Assembly (NCBI GenBank): GCA_013396995.1
Contig: VWZP01005240.1
Location: 1,365,816 to 1,429,815 of the forward strand
Source of the DNA: Dicaeum eximium
Taxonomy: Eukaryota > Chordata > Aves > Passeriformes > Dicaeidae
Direction: 5' to 3'
DNA: 64,000 bases
The notes beneath the pieces are model-generated. The model was not told the origin of the DNA, did no database searches, and saw nothing but the letters and a program-made list of their open reading frames with translations. The stretch's first letter is position 1, and each line of letters opens with the position of its first letter. The position numbers and the translations under genes are program-made. This document shows positions 1-14,842 of the stretch, one piece after another.

Positions 1-3000
1 AACACTCTCTTTGAAGTTGTGGTTATTGTTAGCTTGCTGCTTGTGAGGGAAAAAAATTTTTAAAACGTCTTTGGACATCATTTGTATGTAACTCTTCTGA
101 TTTGTAAATCATTAAATGTGCAAATACATATTTACAGGAGTCTATACCTCTGCTAATGTTTGAACTTATTTCTAAGGAAGCCGATTGAAATTTCTTGAGT
201 GCTTCCCCACACAAGCCTATTAGAATTACACAGCTGTCAGTCCTAGGCAGAACTGTTTATCACAAAAAATTACTATTCTTCTAAATATGCTTCAACACAG
301 ATACCTCTGCATGCACTATCAGACTGCAGTGAAATGAAATCTAAACAGGACACAAAGCCTTCCTTCAAGGCCAGAAATGGAAAACAAAGAGTGATAATAA
401 TTTAATTACAAGACTGAACAAAGCTAACAAATACTCCTACATATTCATAATGCTACTTAATTAAAGAAAAATTATTAAACTCCAGTATTTTGGAGCATTT
501 CCCTTCCCCACTTTTTCATGTTTTGGACTGCAGAAAAGCTTAAAACTGAATGGGTGGGCAGGCCAAAGTCTGCACCCCAGCTGTGCTCCACTGAGGCTCC
601 TGAGCTCTGGTTGTATTTGTTTCTCAGTCATAACAAAAAGCTCCTCCTGCTGGATCATGTGAGCTACTCTCACTGCCAAATGAGCAATTCCTATTGGAAA
701 ACCCATATTACAGATTTACAAAGCAGAAATAGGTACAAGAGCATCAATGTTAAGAAAAGACTGAGCAAAGCTCTAAGCACAGACAAGTCCAAAGCCACAG
801 GTCTCATTCATGTAGCTCAGTAATTATGACAAGTACCCACTAATGGTGTAGAAAGAAATTTTAAAAAATGTTTTAACTTTTCAAGGTGAAATACTCTAAC
901 AGGGTGACCTTCTTTGTCCAGAAACTGAAATGAGCCATTAAAACAAGCAAAAGTCAAACTGATTTTCAAATTTTCCTTTTGAACTTAGTAAATAAGGAAA
1001 TGAAATTCCAAATAAAAATTCCACTGTTTACAAAACTAAGTCTGTTTGATTATATCAATAATAAACTAAGGAAATAATTTCAAACTTTTTTTTTTTTAAT
1101 AGCATTGTTCTTTTAAATGTTTCCCTTGGAAAACCTAGTATGTGCTGCTTTAAGCACTTCCCTTAGACAAACAAGTAGATCCACTGACCTTGGGAATAAA
1201 ACACTTCACACCTCCTGATGTGTCATTAATTCCAACCTCTGGGGAGGTTATGGAAAAATAATAATTAATGTACTGCCAGAAAACTGTCTCAGATTTCAGC
1301 CCATTTCCTTAGCTATCAACTGATGTCTTAGTTACTTTCCTTTTATTAAATGTGTAAATCAATGGTCGCTATTTTTTAATGGAGATAGTAAATAGCTTTT
1401 TGATTTAAAGTGTCCACTTTAAGTCTGGATCCACATCTCCACTCAATAAAAATACACTCTTGAAATGTTAGCCCATATGTCAAACAAAGGCCTGAAACAG
1501 ATTCTGCTTTTATTGAAAGGATTCTTCCTTTAACTTTCCACCATAAAACCTAACTTTTTTTACAAGAACTTTCAAATCACTTAAGATCTGCCCTTTGAAT
1601 TTTCACTTTAGAACTCTTGAAATCTTAAAAAAGTTTGTTTTGTCTCTGAAAAATTAATGCAAGCCAGCAATGCTAGAAATGCAGCTGAAATTTCCTAGGA
1701 ACAGTAAATTCAGTTCTGCAGCATTCTCTCTGTTACCCCTTTCTCAATACTTTTCTCATTTATTTATTTCTTTTATTTTTGGATTTGTGAAACAAGGATA
1801 AACAAAGGCACTGTTCTCAGAACACCAGGTCATTTGAAACAATTAAAAATACTTCCAGAGAAAGCCACATTGCCAGATGATTAGTTTCCAGCAGCACATA
1901 ATGTGGTTTCTTTCCTGTTCTCATTTAAACTCTTTTACAGTAACTTACTTCTTCAAAAGCTTGTTTAAGACAGGTATTACAGTGTCCAGTTGGTTAAACG
2001 TGGCTTTGAATTGAGTGGCTGTACTACTCAAACAAACCCAAACATCTTTTTCTCTTTATTGTCTTTCTCCAGGACCCCATTTACTAGATAAAAAGACAAG
2101 AATAAGAGCAGTGACAAGAAGACACTGCTACAGCATTTCCAGTCTATTTTGTCTGCTCTCTGACATACTTCCCTGTTCAAAAGCCAGCAAGCCTAAATAA
2201 TAGAGAAGCCCTAGTAAAACCTAGGGTTGAAGGAAACCTCCTACTAAATGCAAGATTGGAGAGACAAAGAGCCTTAAGGAGTTAACAGAGAAGAAGCCAC
2301 AAGGAGGGGAGCTAGATGGGCTTGAGGGTCATCCCTCCACCTCCATGAATGTGATCATTTCCTTTCCTCAGGGCACATAAGAGCAGCAGCAGCCCAGTGC
2401 TGCCAGTTCAGTGGCAGTAAGACTCAACTCCCTGAGTCCTCAGTCCTCCTCTTCCACAGCATATCCCCAAGATAACATATGCAAGGAAAACTAGTGGACA
2501 AGCTCCCAAGACTGCCCTTTCAGGGAAATAATCTTTTGAGGGCTGCAAGAATATTTTAGTGCATCTGTATTGCTGAAAGAAGACACTAATCACTGGAGTG
2601 AAAAGGATCCCCTGGACAATGCAATTGTTCTCCTTATTTACGCTGACTTTGTGAGTGCTGGCATTACTGAAATTAGCACTGCTGCCTACTACTACTGATA
2701 TGCAAGTAGAATCCCGTTGTATGGGTCTGGTAAAATGCTTTCTTAAGAGAAGTATCAAGGTATTGCAGTAGTCCTATATGTTAATGAAATGTCACTGTAA
2801 TTTTCCTCCAAAGAAGATTGTTAATGCTAAATTCTACTGCTCCTCCATTTTCAGATTGCTGCCTTCCATATATATCTTCCAGGTATAAGGAGGTAAGATG
2901 CAGCATTCAGAAATGCTCATTCTGCCAGCAAGTGCCCTATTCATCTCTGCCAAGATCAAATTCATTCCTCTTATTCTACATCTGAGACAAGGTCTTACCT

Positions 3001-6000
3001 AGAACTTATTAATTAAGTTAAGCAATTAAAATTAAAAAGCAATTTTAAAAAAAAAATTTAAAAAGGCGCTGATTTGCTTTTGACGACAAATCACTAAGTA
3101 CCGTGGAGTTTGGTTTGGCACACTGCACGGCAGCATCTTCTCTTTCCAATGCAATTCTCTATGTTTTGTACTGCTTTGTGAAAGGTGGGAAATAGATAAA
3201 CAATGCTATGGCATAGTGGGGTTGCTCTTTTGCAGGGTATGGAATTCAACAGGGCCTTTCCTCCATCCAACAGTTTTCCTTGTGTATGGCAGTACAGCTG
3301 CACTAGTATGCTTAGTAAGGCTGTCCTCTGGAAAAAAGACTTCCTGAAGAGGGTGAAGCTTGATTTAGAAGGGAAAATGGCCCCAGCTGGGTTTTTGGAA
3401 GGTGTTTTTTCTCATGAAAAGACCAGGCTCTTTCTGCACATCCTGATTACTTAAACTTTCCGTTCCCAAGCACATTATTGAAGTCTTTACATCTTGAGGC
3501 TCAGGTCTGCTCACACAAATCTTTCTGCAGCCAAACCAAAGATACACTCTATCTCTTATTGCTGTACTGTTTGCCAAGCAGTCACAACAAAACCAAACCA
3601 AACCAAAAATGAATAAACAAACAAAAAACAAAACCAGAAAACGAAGACCAACCAACCAACCAAAATTTTCAGGTTGGCTTTGCTTCAGAAAGAAAGAAAT
3701 TACCTTCCCCCCCAATTTCTCCTTTACTACTCACATGAAGATTATATCCTGTATTGTTGCAGCTCTTCTGTCTGCACTCATTAAGGACAGAAACTTATTT
3801 CTCTTAGGTGATAGCTAGGATTGTCTGATGTCAGAGTCTATGGGTCCTTTACTGAGTATCAATCCCAGGACAAAAATGAAAAGTACTCACATTCTCTCTC
3901 CTCCTTCTAAATTTGCCTTTTATTTCATTGATTTACCTGTAAAGAAACCTGCACTTCCTTTGCACTTCTCTTTCATATTTCTTCCCAAGATTGTGAATGT
4001 TCCAAATCATGAGCACTTTTTTCCCTTTCTGGTGCTGTCTTCTACAGAAGAAAAGAAGTATCTCCCTACTTCTGGAAGTGACTTCTCAGTTTACAGCATG
4101 AACTGTGAAGACAGAGCTTGAGGAGCCCATCTGGAAAAACAGCTAGTGGGCATGCATGACATACATCTGTGTGAAAATTGCTGTGCTGGGTTGCAGAGAT
4201 GGGCCCCTGGAGCTGCCACACCCTGCCTAGGAAGAAGATAAACTCATTCCACCTGGTAGAACACACTGCAATTCCCCCCTTCCCCACGTGTCTGAGTTTC
4301 CTTCCATAGGAAATGGCAATGTGGAAAGAACAATATGCACCCAGGTCTCAGCAAAACCTGACATCTGGCCAGGGTCCAGCTGTGGGTATCACACCTACAA
4401 GATGTACCAGAGTAAGTAAGATACAGTCTCTAAGACTTAAACAATATAAAAGCTGATTTGCTTTCTCTGTCTCTCGCTCTCTTTCTCTGAGGCTTTCTTC
4501 TAGCTCAAGAACAGAACCAGCAAAGAACATTTAAAAAATTGTTAGGCAATGTCACAATGGCCAGTCATTTGTCAGAAACAGGGAAAATAGCCTCAAAAGA
4601 GCCTTTAACAATCTGAACTATGTAACACTGCTAACCTGCTGATGGACTCAACTTGTTGTCAAAATTAAACTCTTAGACTTCCCAAAGCCAAAACTAAAGA
4701 GTTTATTAAATATTTCAAACATGGAAGGGCCCAAGAGGCCACAGAGGAGGGGAAAGGTTTGAGGAAACATAGGGGGAGAAGGCTGATAGCTCACCTCTGA
4801 GACAGATGATCCAGCAGCTAACACAGTTAACCACACCAGCTAGCCAGGAACATCCATGTGGAATAGTATTATTTTTAAGTATACCACAGACCAAACAGGT
4901 CTCACCCATATGAAACCTCCTACTTAAGTGCTTGTCAGCAGTAAAAACACCAGTTACAAACCACTTCTCCCCTTACCTATGAAAGACAGCTGTCCATCAA
5001 GACTACCAATTTATTCCACTAATAACTGGAAAAAAATTAACTCCACATCCACTGAAAATATTAAAAGTTATATTTTCAACACAATTAAAGAAATTACATC
5101 CTTAAGATCAATATGGTACAGATACCTGCTACGCTTCTGCTTCCCTTCCATTACTGATATCAGTTGTGATCACATTTCTCAGGAGGACTGATGCCATGTA
5201 GCACTTATTTTTCAACACTGACAAAAAGTAAGTAACAAAAATCTGTAACACATAAATCATTCTTCTTCTAAGTAAAAGGCAAGCAAAGCTCAATGCTTTG
5301 TCTGATTCACATTTATGCAACCAGGTAAAAAGGATTGTTTTCTGTTAAGTAGTCCATCTTGAAATGATTCTATGAACAGCAGGGAACACCAGGTTTTCTC
5401 TTATTCCTGATACTAGCCTGCAAATGAATTAAAAAAACTGTAAATTCAAAAAATTTCATGGGAATATTTTCTTTAGAAGCCATATTTTGAAAGATAATTG
5501 TTTTGAAATGAGAAACATCTTTTATAGGCTTTCCTAGAAAAACAGGAAGATCTAGTGCTTTGTTGAAAGCTCCCAGACATCTCCAGTCTACAGGCAATAT
5601 ATTTATAGGGATGGTTTATCTCACAAAGCCATTACTCACCTATTGGCAATTGCAGAGACCAAATTAATTCCCAACTGTGCAACATCCCCTAGCAACTTCA
5701 GGACCAGATTACATATGGGAAAATAACATTGAAGTCATATTGTAAAATTTTAAACTCTGCTCAGCCTATTTTTTGGGTTTTGGAAAGACATGGGTACAAC
5801 CCTTTTCTACACTTTATACAGGGATTAAAAGCCATGCTGATTATACATAAACTTGAACAAGATGAGGCATGGCAGTATTTGTCCAGAAGAACACCATATG
5901 CATAACACTTCAGCATACTGACAATATGAGAGTTTTGGGGAAAAATTAGCAATTATCAATCACTCAGATGGAAATAAATTATGTTACTGAATTATTCATA

Positions 6001-9000
6001 AAGGGCTCTAAAATAGTTTCCTCATCACTCCTGGTTGGTTTTTTCTTCCCTCAGTGTCCTCTACATTTAAATCAATATATACTAGCAACAGAGTCAGTCT
6101 TATCCCAGCAAATACTGAGCACTTACACAGTTCTCTCTGTTTATTTTGCTGTCTGGACTGCTGCTGCCCATGGTGAATGAAAAGGTGCCTGTCTCCCATA
6201 AATGTCTGCTGTTGGCACAACTTCTTTCACTGACCCTGTTTCCAAGACGAATGACTTTCATTTCTAGTTCAGCACTTTCCAGTATTCACTTAGCAAAGCT
6301 ACAGCAGTATATCAGTCTAAATACACTTGGTGTCTGGCCTTCAGTGCTCATGCAACATTAATTTAAATACAAGGTAAAATATTTACTTCTTAGTCAGTCA
6401 TATTTTACACTGGTCTTCTGTGGAAGAATTCAGTCCTCAGTGGGTTGGGGTTTGCATGACAGGGTAGGCTACTGCCTTAGGAGAGATTTAGTCTCTCAGT
6501 TTTATGAAAAAACATACATAAATTCAGGTAAACCAATGACCCATATGATTTCTCCAAACAATTCAAGTCTCTGAATGCACAAAAACCTCACAGAAGTGCC
6601 TAGGAACAACTCTATTTTAAGTCTCTCATTCTAAAATCAGCTTCAAATGGTATCTGCAGTCCTGTTTTCTTCTAAAAGCTGGTATTTAAAAGCAGTCAGA
6701 AATGTCAGACAGAATAATTGTTTAACCTTCAGACTTACTGGCAGGTTTTAGTTGCTTTCTCTCGCATTTTTTTAAGATAAAATTCAGATATTGAATAAAT
6801 CATTCCTTGCCAGTCCTGATTTTCACTACTAAGTTATCAGCAAGAAAATGTCACCTGTCCTGTGAAAATAGAAAACTCAATACATCACATAATATAAATA
6901 ATGTTTTTTGAATGGTTGGGTTTAGTACTTCTTATCATTAGCTAAAATAAGCAAGTGGATGCACAGATAAAAGTTATACCCATAAAATATGTTACTTTAC
7001 AGTAAAGTGTATGTGCTGCTCACACAGACATAACTGGGCTGTGCAAGGGAGCATCTACAGAGGACAAACCCAGAAACAGCAAAAGAAGAAACCAACCTGG
7101 TTCTCATTCAGTGTCATAATTTCTGGCTTGTTTGAGGGCTGGTGTTAATTTTTTTCCTAAAATAAATGCTATTGACTTTTTTGTGATGAACTTCAGAACC
7201 TATGCATGATTTAATTCTGATGAATTCTGTGATGTAGCTTTTGCTTAAAACTGTATTACAGAAAGCTCTCTCTGGCATGAGGCTTCCAATAGCAGTGAGT
7301 AGCTAAAGGGCAATTGCAAATCCTCAACTTTTGATATCACCTTAAGCATCAGTTATTATGATAAGGGGATCCAGGAATTCCTCCAACTTCCTAAGATAAG
7401 AATGCAGAATGCAATATCCCCAGGCAAAGAAAATAGGCAGGGAATATTAAAGATATCTGGCATTAGACAGAGGATATCTTTGACTCCTGTGACAACTTTT
7501 CAGATATCTAGAAACTATCTAGACATTACATATCTATATAGACAGATATTTTGAATTTGACAACATGCAGTTGCATCTGAAAGAGGCTGTAAGGAATTGG
7601 TACAAAAGAAGGGGAAGATGTGATGCTAATCCATCATGCTTGTAGTGACAGAGGGAGCAGCAAACAACTGGGAAATACAGGAAAAGCAATATCCTTCCCT
7701 ATACAAGACACAGCTTATGGACACAAGAAAGTTCTGTGTCACACAGAGTAATTCCTGTGTTTCAGGTTGATGGATATTTTAGAATTACTGAAAGCTGCAA
7801 TATATTTCTTTTTTTTATAGTATTTTAAACTTTTTTTTTATGGACACTATATACTTTAAAGTTGCACAGAACAAGGCCAGGTGCATGCACCCCAATAAGA
7901 ATATAGCTATGAAACCAAAATATTATGTTCATTCTTAATTTTTCATCAGCTGAACTCCTGACAAATCCAGAACAAGGGTTTCCAAACAGCAAATGGCACA
8001 TAAACATTCCAGGATCCTAGAGCTGCTGCTGCTGTTGCCAGATGAAGCATTCAAGCAGGAATGCTTTATAAACCCTGATCCAGACCTTTTTAAACTCTTT
8101 TTTATAAGCTGCAAATAGACACTCAGATTGGCATCTGAAACATCAACTGCTTTCCTCCTGCACCTTCTAACCCTGTCACTTCTGTAGCAACTCAGCCAAT
8201 GTTACATAAGGCAGCACAACACAGACTCTTTCCTAAGCAGTAATTCCTTCACATGGGTAAATCAACTAACCAAACATAACTGAAAAACATGTGAAATTAA
8301 TTATTCTCGTCTACATTACATTGATTTCACAGCAGAACAACTATTAGGATGTTTCCACATTGATTTCTGATGTGCTAGCTTGATAGTAGTTCCTGGACTG
8401 GAATTAGATTGGTTCAGTGATGAAAATGAGAATTCAGAAGTACTCAAATGAACATTTAGAAACAGTAAAGCGGGGGACAGTGGGTGGAGGAAGATCTGAA
8501 TATGTGCCTGCTCCCTCTCATTTATCCTGCAGTGCTGGTGTAGCTCTTTGAAGTGTCAGTATGGGGGAAGAAACTGCATTACCCAAATACCATTTACATA
8601 ATCATTTTCTTCATATCTAAAGAAGACATTTCTCTCTGTTGTTACTTTAACTTGTTCCTTGTAATCATATACCTCTGACAATAAATACAAAATATATGCT
8701 AATTTCCTCCATCATTCCTACTTCAAATAAAAGATCGCCTCTAGCAGAGCAGGTATTATCCTAATATGGCACTGACAGGAAAACTGTACATTAACTGGCA
8801 ATTTATTATTTTGCTTCCATGTGAATCCCTTCCCTGCCTTTGAGAAGAGAGAAATCTCTGGCTAGTATTTACAGTTCTGAAGCTTCAGAGAGAGAGAGAT
8901 GCTCAGAGGCATCTGACAGGAGCAGTGGGTTTGCCTTCTGCTCCAAACCTGTACATATTATTCCATGCATAAGGCTACTTCCCTGGCTTTTTATCATATC

Positions 9001-9708
9001 TATCCACTGTTACAGGATGGTAGATAGACAAATTGAGTGCTTCCATACTGAGCAGGGATTTGATATTATTCTTAAATTCACCAACACCATAATGGAGGTT
9101 TCGTGCCTTTTTTTAGGTGTCAATGTCATAGCCTGGATTCTTTGAAGGAAATCTTCAACACAACCACAGCTAGGTAGAATTACCTTCTGTGGGTTGCTAC
9201 ACATGTCAGTGCCCACATTCTGAGCATTTCACCAACTGTCCACTAGCAGTGAGAACTGATCAGTGCTGGTGAGAGACACAAAAAAAAACCAGTCCCAGAA
9301 ACCTGTGTTTTCCTCCTACTGTAATATCTTTAGATTGAACAGCTGCTGCTATTTTAAGATTTCCTCTACTAGGAAGTACAAACACCAGGATCCCCATTTC
9401 TGCTCTCTGGCATGCCCTGCAGGCCCTTCCCCAAAAAGCCCCCAGGTCACCATGCAGAGCAGCTGGCAGCCCTCAGCACTCCCATGAGCCAACACTGAGT
9501 AAACCAAACACTTCACAGCCACTCAGGGCTGGTGCAGCCTGCACAAAGGGGCAAAGCAGAGAAGAACAGGTCTGTCTGCAGTGACTGCAGCGAAACTCCA
9601 TCTCCACATATCCTCATTCAAAAAAGGTACCCCATTTCTTAGACCAGATAATCTGAATATTGCTGGTCTTCCTTTTCTCATGGCACTGATGCAATAGAAG
9701 CTCATTAT
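1..9708. other. Intronic DNA, no gene recognised
   Basis: AT-rich intron 2 sequence with scattered chance ORFs of up to 116 codons that show no family features. A (CAAAC/CAACC)-rich tract lies near 3590-3662. A cluster of AGATATCT/GATATC sites near 7450-7550 is local low-complexity texture. I see no interspersed repeat I can name. Confidence 0.6.
3590..3662. repeat. Imperfect CAAAC/CAACC simple repeat
   Basis: The tract runs through CAAAACCAAACCAAACC-type units into AAACAAAC and CCAACCAACC units. It also explains the lysine- and threonine-rich chance ORF at 3609-3818. Confidence 0.85.
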
Positions 9709-9990
9709 CACAGAGTTGTTTTGGTTGGAAAAGGCCTCAGAGATCATCAAGTCAAACCATTAGCCCAGTATGCTAAATTCCACCACTAAGCCATGTCCCT
9801 AAATGCCACATCTACATGTCTTTCAAATGCCACCAGGGAGGGTGATTCCATCACATCCCTCAAAATCCTGTTCCAGTGCTTGACAATCCTATTGCTGAAG
9901 AGATTTTTCCTAATATCCAACTTAACTCCCCCTAGTGCAACTTGAGGCCATTTCCTCCCTTGTCCCATCACTCATTACTTCTGACCCCCA
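9709..9990 (-). mobile_element. CR1 LINE 3'-end fragment
   Basis: Read on the minus strand, the last part of CR1 ORF2 is visible: RKWPQVALGGVKLDIRKNLF, then IVKHWNRILRDVMESPSLVA and HVDVAFRDMA. The 3' tail follows, ending in the characteristic GGCCTTTTCCAACC stretch. The reading frame is open for about 60 codons but is only the terminal piece; the 5' part is missing, as is usual for CR1. Confidence 0.92.
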
Positions 9991-12900
9991 CCTTGTCCCA
10001 ACCTCCTCTGGTCCTAAAACCCATTGGGTTCTTCTCCTCCACTGTGTCTCGCACACCGACGGATCTCAGCTGTCCTCCAGCCAACCATCTGCACAGGTGT
10101 GCATCACACAAGCCACTGTGTCACCCAGTGTGCCAACTGCCATGTCCTGCTGCTGGTAGAGCTATGCTGAAGGTGAGCAATCACACCTGTGATAACGTGA
10201 TCCAAATGGGAACATTCCAATTTCTTTCCTGTCTCTTCTCCTAGACTATTTCATTACTTCAGACAGCACCAGGAAGACATCTCTGATGTAGATGCAAAGG
10301 CTTGTCCAGCTGGAGAAGCTGCCTGAGCTGGTTCCTGACCAGCAGACTGGCAGGCAAACAGTGGCAACACCAGTTGTACAACACCACTGCCAGTTTGTCA
10401 GCACTGCCCGAACGCCTCCAGCACCACAGGGTCCTTCCTCAGTCTGTTTCACGCCAGCTCCGCACGATCTTTGCCACTTCTTCCTTTCTCTAGGCTTGTC
10501 ACCTTGCACACTCTCCCAGGAAATCCACACCTGGCAGGAGCACTCTCCACAGCATTACCTTGATCCATTCTGAGGTCCTTGGGGGTTTGATATTGCTATT
10601 GAGCTGCAATAAAGCAGGATGGTGCCAAAACGCCACGGCAACGAGCAATCGATTCTGCTTCACAAGGGCTCCCTGAAAAATCTGAGATATAAATGCTTCT
10701 GAAGGCCACTAATCTACAAATACAATCCATCAAGGAATTTTCAGTACTTCCACTGAAATTATAGCTGTTGTTAGAAGTACTCAAATTTGTTAAACCTTCA
10801 CTTTTGACTATCAATACAGACAAAACAATACTTTTTAGCCATATAACTCCTTCTTTTACACAAACATACAGAAGATGCCAGATCATGTAATTCCCTATTC
10901 CATTTTACCTGAAAAAGGGCACTATTGCAGAGAAGAAAGAAAATACTTTCTTCAGCTTCATAATCTAGAAGTGGTAAATTGATTCTCACATCAAAACACC
11001 TCAACTGGAAAGCTGAAATACTAAGCACAGAATTCGAGAATTATTGGCTTCTGAGACCAAGGGGGTTTTGTGTCCCCTTACTGTTTTTAAAAGGAAAAAA
11101 TAAAAATATGAATAGCATTTTTTTTTAAAGTTTCAATAGAGCATGCAGTTTTCCAACATACATTATCTCTTGTAAATCCAGTGCAATAGAAGGTGAACAA
11201 ATATTACTGTTGATATATTTAATAACCAGTCATTTTTTTATTCATGCAAAAGCAATCTGTTGAAGGCTTCATCAGAAATCTGAATGAAGTCGGTAACAGA
11301 CGGTATCTGTATCTCATTTGAAATGTAAATGAGTCATTCCTGTCTTTTGGGTAACTAGGATGGAAGAGACTCGTCTTCAGTCTTGTGGTTAAAATAACTT
11401 TCCACTCGTCCCACACAATATCCCCTTTAATGATCACTGCTTAGCATTACTTTCATCGTGACCTATAAAATAAATGGGTACATAATGCAGCCTCCAAAAT
11501 TCAGCCAAAGTCATATTCTGAAATAAAAAGAAGCACATGGAATGCAAAACCGGATACAGCATTACTTTAAAAAAAAGACATACTAAGATTCAAAAAATCA
11601 AAAAAGGACAAAACAGGAGTGTGAGATACTGCACAGAAGGGCTTTGAACTCTTGCCAGTCTTGACTGTTCAGAAGAGGGACGTGATGCTCCAGGGAAAAT
11701 TTCCTATTTGACTTCAGGCCCTGACAAACATTGGAATTGTTCCAGCTGGTACCTCGGGTGCTCTCCCTTCCCTTAGAGCAACTGAAAAGCCATTACCAAA
11801 AGCGTGAAGAGGCTGTGTAACCTCTGCCTATATTCATGCAAACACCTTCTGATAATCATGATAGAACGCTTGCCCAAGCACAATGGATCAATGACTGCAA
11901 ATACTCTCAACTGAGCTCTATTTTAGTTGCACAGACACAGCTAGAAGTATTTTTCTATGCAGTTACAGTTTATTTTGTGGCTTCTTTTGGAGGATTTCAA
12001 GGATAAAATTGCTCAGGATGAAGGAAGGGTTAGAGCACTGCAATTTTAAACAACAAATGTTGGGAGTTCATTTTGCTACTCTGTAGTTCAACAATGATTA
12101 TTATACTTTGCCTCCTAAGGGGATACTGAAAAAGTCACTAAATAAAATTATGCTAGATCTTTAAACTTTTTTCTCCCTTTTTTTTGTTTTTTTTTCTGAA
12201 ATCTGAGTGTAACAAAATGCAGAAAAGTAAAATGGGAGAAAGCAAAAAACTTCACTTTTATTACCAGTAAGAGACTGAAGCCATAACATTTTTAGCTACA
12301 CATTTCATAAGAAGAACATTTTTACACAAATACCTTTTGCCCAGAAACCTCTTTGCTTTAAAATATATTCCAAAACTGTGACAAGTTTAATGTATTACTT
12401 CATATTGCATGACTTCAACAACAGACCATGCCTAAAAAGAATGACATCCTTATGCATATTCTGCATTAAAATGAATCTATTCAAAACACACCCCCTCTTG
12501 ATAATGTCATTCTTTTTCAAACACCTGGGGAGCTATATCAATATTAGCATGTCAAGTGTTAAATTGTATTTAAATATATGTATGATAAATTTTCCTATGT
12601 AAAGTTCTTGATGGTGCAGTGTACTCAAAAATCAATTTCCATTACAGCAAGAAACCTTACTAGAGTTGTAAGATTTAGTAAGACAAAGCAGCCTGAAATA
12701 CACAATCCTTTTGACCTTCGATACTTCAAAATCATTCCAGTTTTTACAGCTCCTGTTGTTTGCCATCCCATTTCTATCCACTGCCACTGAGTATACAAAT
12801 GACAAGAGTTGAAAGTCTATTTTCTGAACAAACAAAATGCACGCTGCCTCCTCAGCTGGGGATTTCATTTACTGTCTGCTTACTAACCTACCCCTACCTA

Positions 12901-14814
12901 CGGACTCCATTTCCTTCAGTTTTAACACAACCCTTCTTCATCTTCCTCTCCAGCCATTCTCTATCCATCCTGCTGGCCAGGAACCATCTGTTGTCCAGGG
13001 CTGTGTGGCCAACTTTCACAGCTCCCAGAGAGAAGGGAAACACCAGAGTATCGTGAAGAAACATCTGTTAAAAAACCAACAGGCAACACTTTTCACACAA
13101 GCCATGCCCAGCTCTCCACACTGCACAAGCAGAGGTGCTCAGCTTTCATCACATTTCCAGGTGGCTTTGTCCCAACATTTCTGCTGTATCTGATGCTCAG
13201 CCCATGCCCACCAAACAGCCCGTGGGTACAGGTCTCATCCCACAGAAACAGCAGGAGACACAGGCACAGTGGAGGTGGGATCTGTCCCGACTTCAGTCCT
13301 CTCCTGTTCTCCCCGAGACTGCAGCCGTCCTGAACAAAGCGGTACACCTGGCCTGACAATCTCACTTTTGATAAAACAGGTAAGAAAAAGGCCAAACACC
13401 ACCCAAGAGAGCCCTCATGTAAGATCTGCAACAACATAGCAAAAGTACTGAAAAATGAAACCTGATATTTTACTAAGTAAACCCCATTTTATTTATAAAT
13501 CCATAAGATGTGTGGTTGCTCAGCATGGTAAATAAAAGAGAACACAAACTCTGCAAGAGCACAAGAGGCAAAGTTTTGTTCTGCATGTCTACATCACGTG
13601 AAATCACGACTATGTGATCAAAACCACCAGCTAAATAATGCACCACAGAAACTGTGCAAATTCTACAGATCCAGAAAGATTTTTCTTTTGTAGCTCCAGT
13701 GGCCAGATGTCCCTGAAATGTTGTAAAACGCCATCCCTGGAATGTTCACATGGCTTGAGAAAAGCAGTGCTTATGGAAATGCGATGAAAACCAAACAAGG
13801 AGAGATGAGGAGAAAAGAAATTTAGGGGTTCTAAAGCACAGATTCTCTTGCTAGCCTCTCTGGAGAAATATAGAGAAATATGTCCTGTCTGCCCACATCA
13901 TCAATGAGCATGGAATTCTTGGGTTAATCGAGAGGAAATCATAGCATAGAAAAATGTATTATATACATTATAACGTGCATTTATACTGCACTTTTCTGCA
14001 TTTGGGGCTTTGTAATCAACCAAGATTTCTTTCCAGTCTTCATCTGACCAAGGAAACATGACCTTTCTCAATTTTTTTTTTTTGCACACCAAGCCAACAT
14101 TTTAATGGAATTTCATATACAAATTAATGTCATTCATACCACATACTTTCCTTCTCTTGTCAATACCCTGGGTCATCCAGTAGACCTGGCAGTTTATCTA
14201 CATCAGACCTAACAAAGACCCAAAATTGTAACTTATATACTTAAATAAGTCTCTAACTGGTGATAAAGTTCAGGTTAGAGCAAAGAAAATCAAAGGCATC
14301 CATATCTACCTAACAAAGACCATAGTCTCCTCTACTGAAAGCCATTTAAGGCATCAATTTATACTTGTTTGTACAGGTGTGTAAGTAAGATGTCCACATT
14401 GCTAGGAACTGGCATTAGATAACATACGCAGTCATAATGGATAATCAGAGTGTGACATGGGGGAAAAAAGGGACTTAATCAAATCTCTGCCTCATTTAAT
14501 AGCAATAAAATACTTTTTTGTTTTAGTTCTTTTTGGAAAGTAGAACTTTTTAGACATACGTATATTAAATATGTTTTATTTAGATGTTCATCTTCTTTAC
14601 ATGACAGGCTTTTGAATCCATTTCCTTCATAACTGTATATTATTTGAAAAAAATACTGGATGATTAAGGCTAACAACAGCATAATAAAGAAAAATGCATA
14701 CGGTAGTTACTATAACATTTATTTAGGATCAGTTCAATCCAAAATTACAAAAATATAAAAAAAATTACAGAATCAGGAAGATAAAGCTATAATACTTGGC
14801 TTGCTTATATTACC

Positions 14815-14842
14815 AAAAAAAAAAAAAAAAGAAAAAAAAAAA
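14815..14842. repeat. Poly-A tract
   Basis: An A run interrupted by a single G; poly-U in the ADCY2 pre-mRNA. It is not attached to a recognisable retroposed copy. Confidence 0.95.

Noticed and set aside
7430..7560. Cluster of AGATATCT/GATATC palindromes
   Set aside because: Looks like AT-rich local low complexity; spacing is irregular and no known site type requires it.
9786..9971. 61-codon ORF on the minus strand
   Set aside because: It is the C-terminal remnant of CR1 ORF2, not a host gene.
14815..14842. Poly-A tract as evidence of a processed pseudogene
   Set aside because: No mRNA-like sequence upstream and no flanking target duplication seen.
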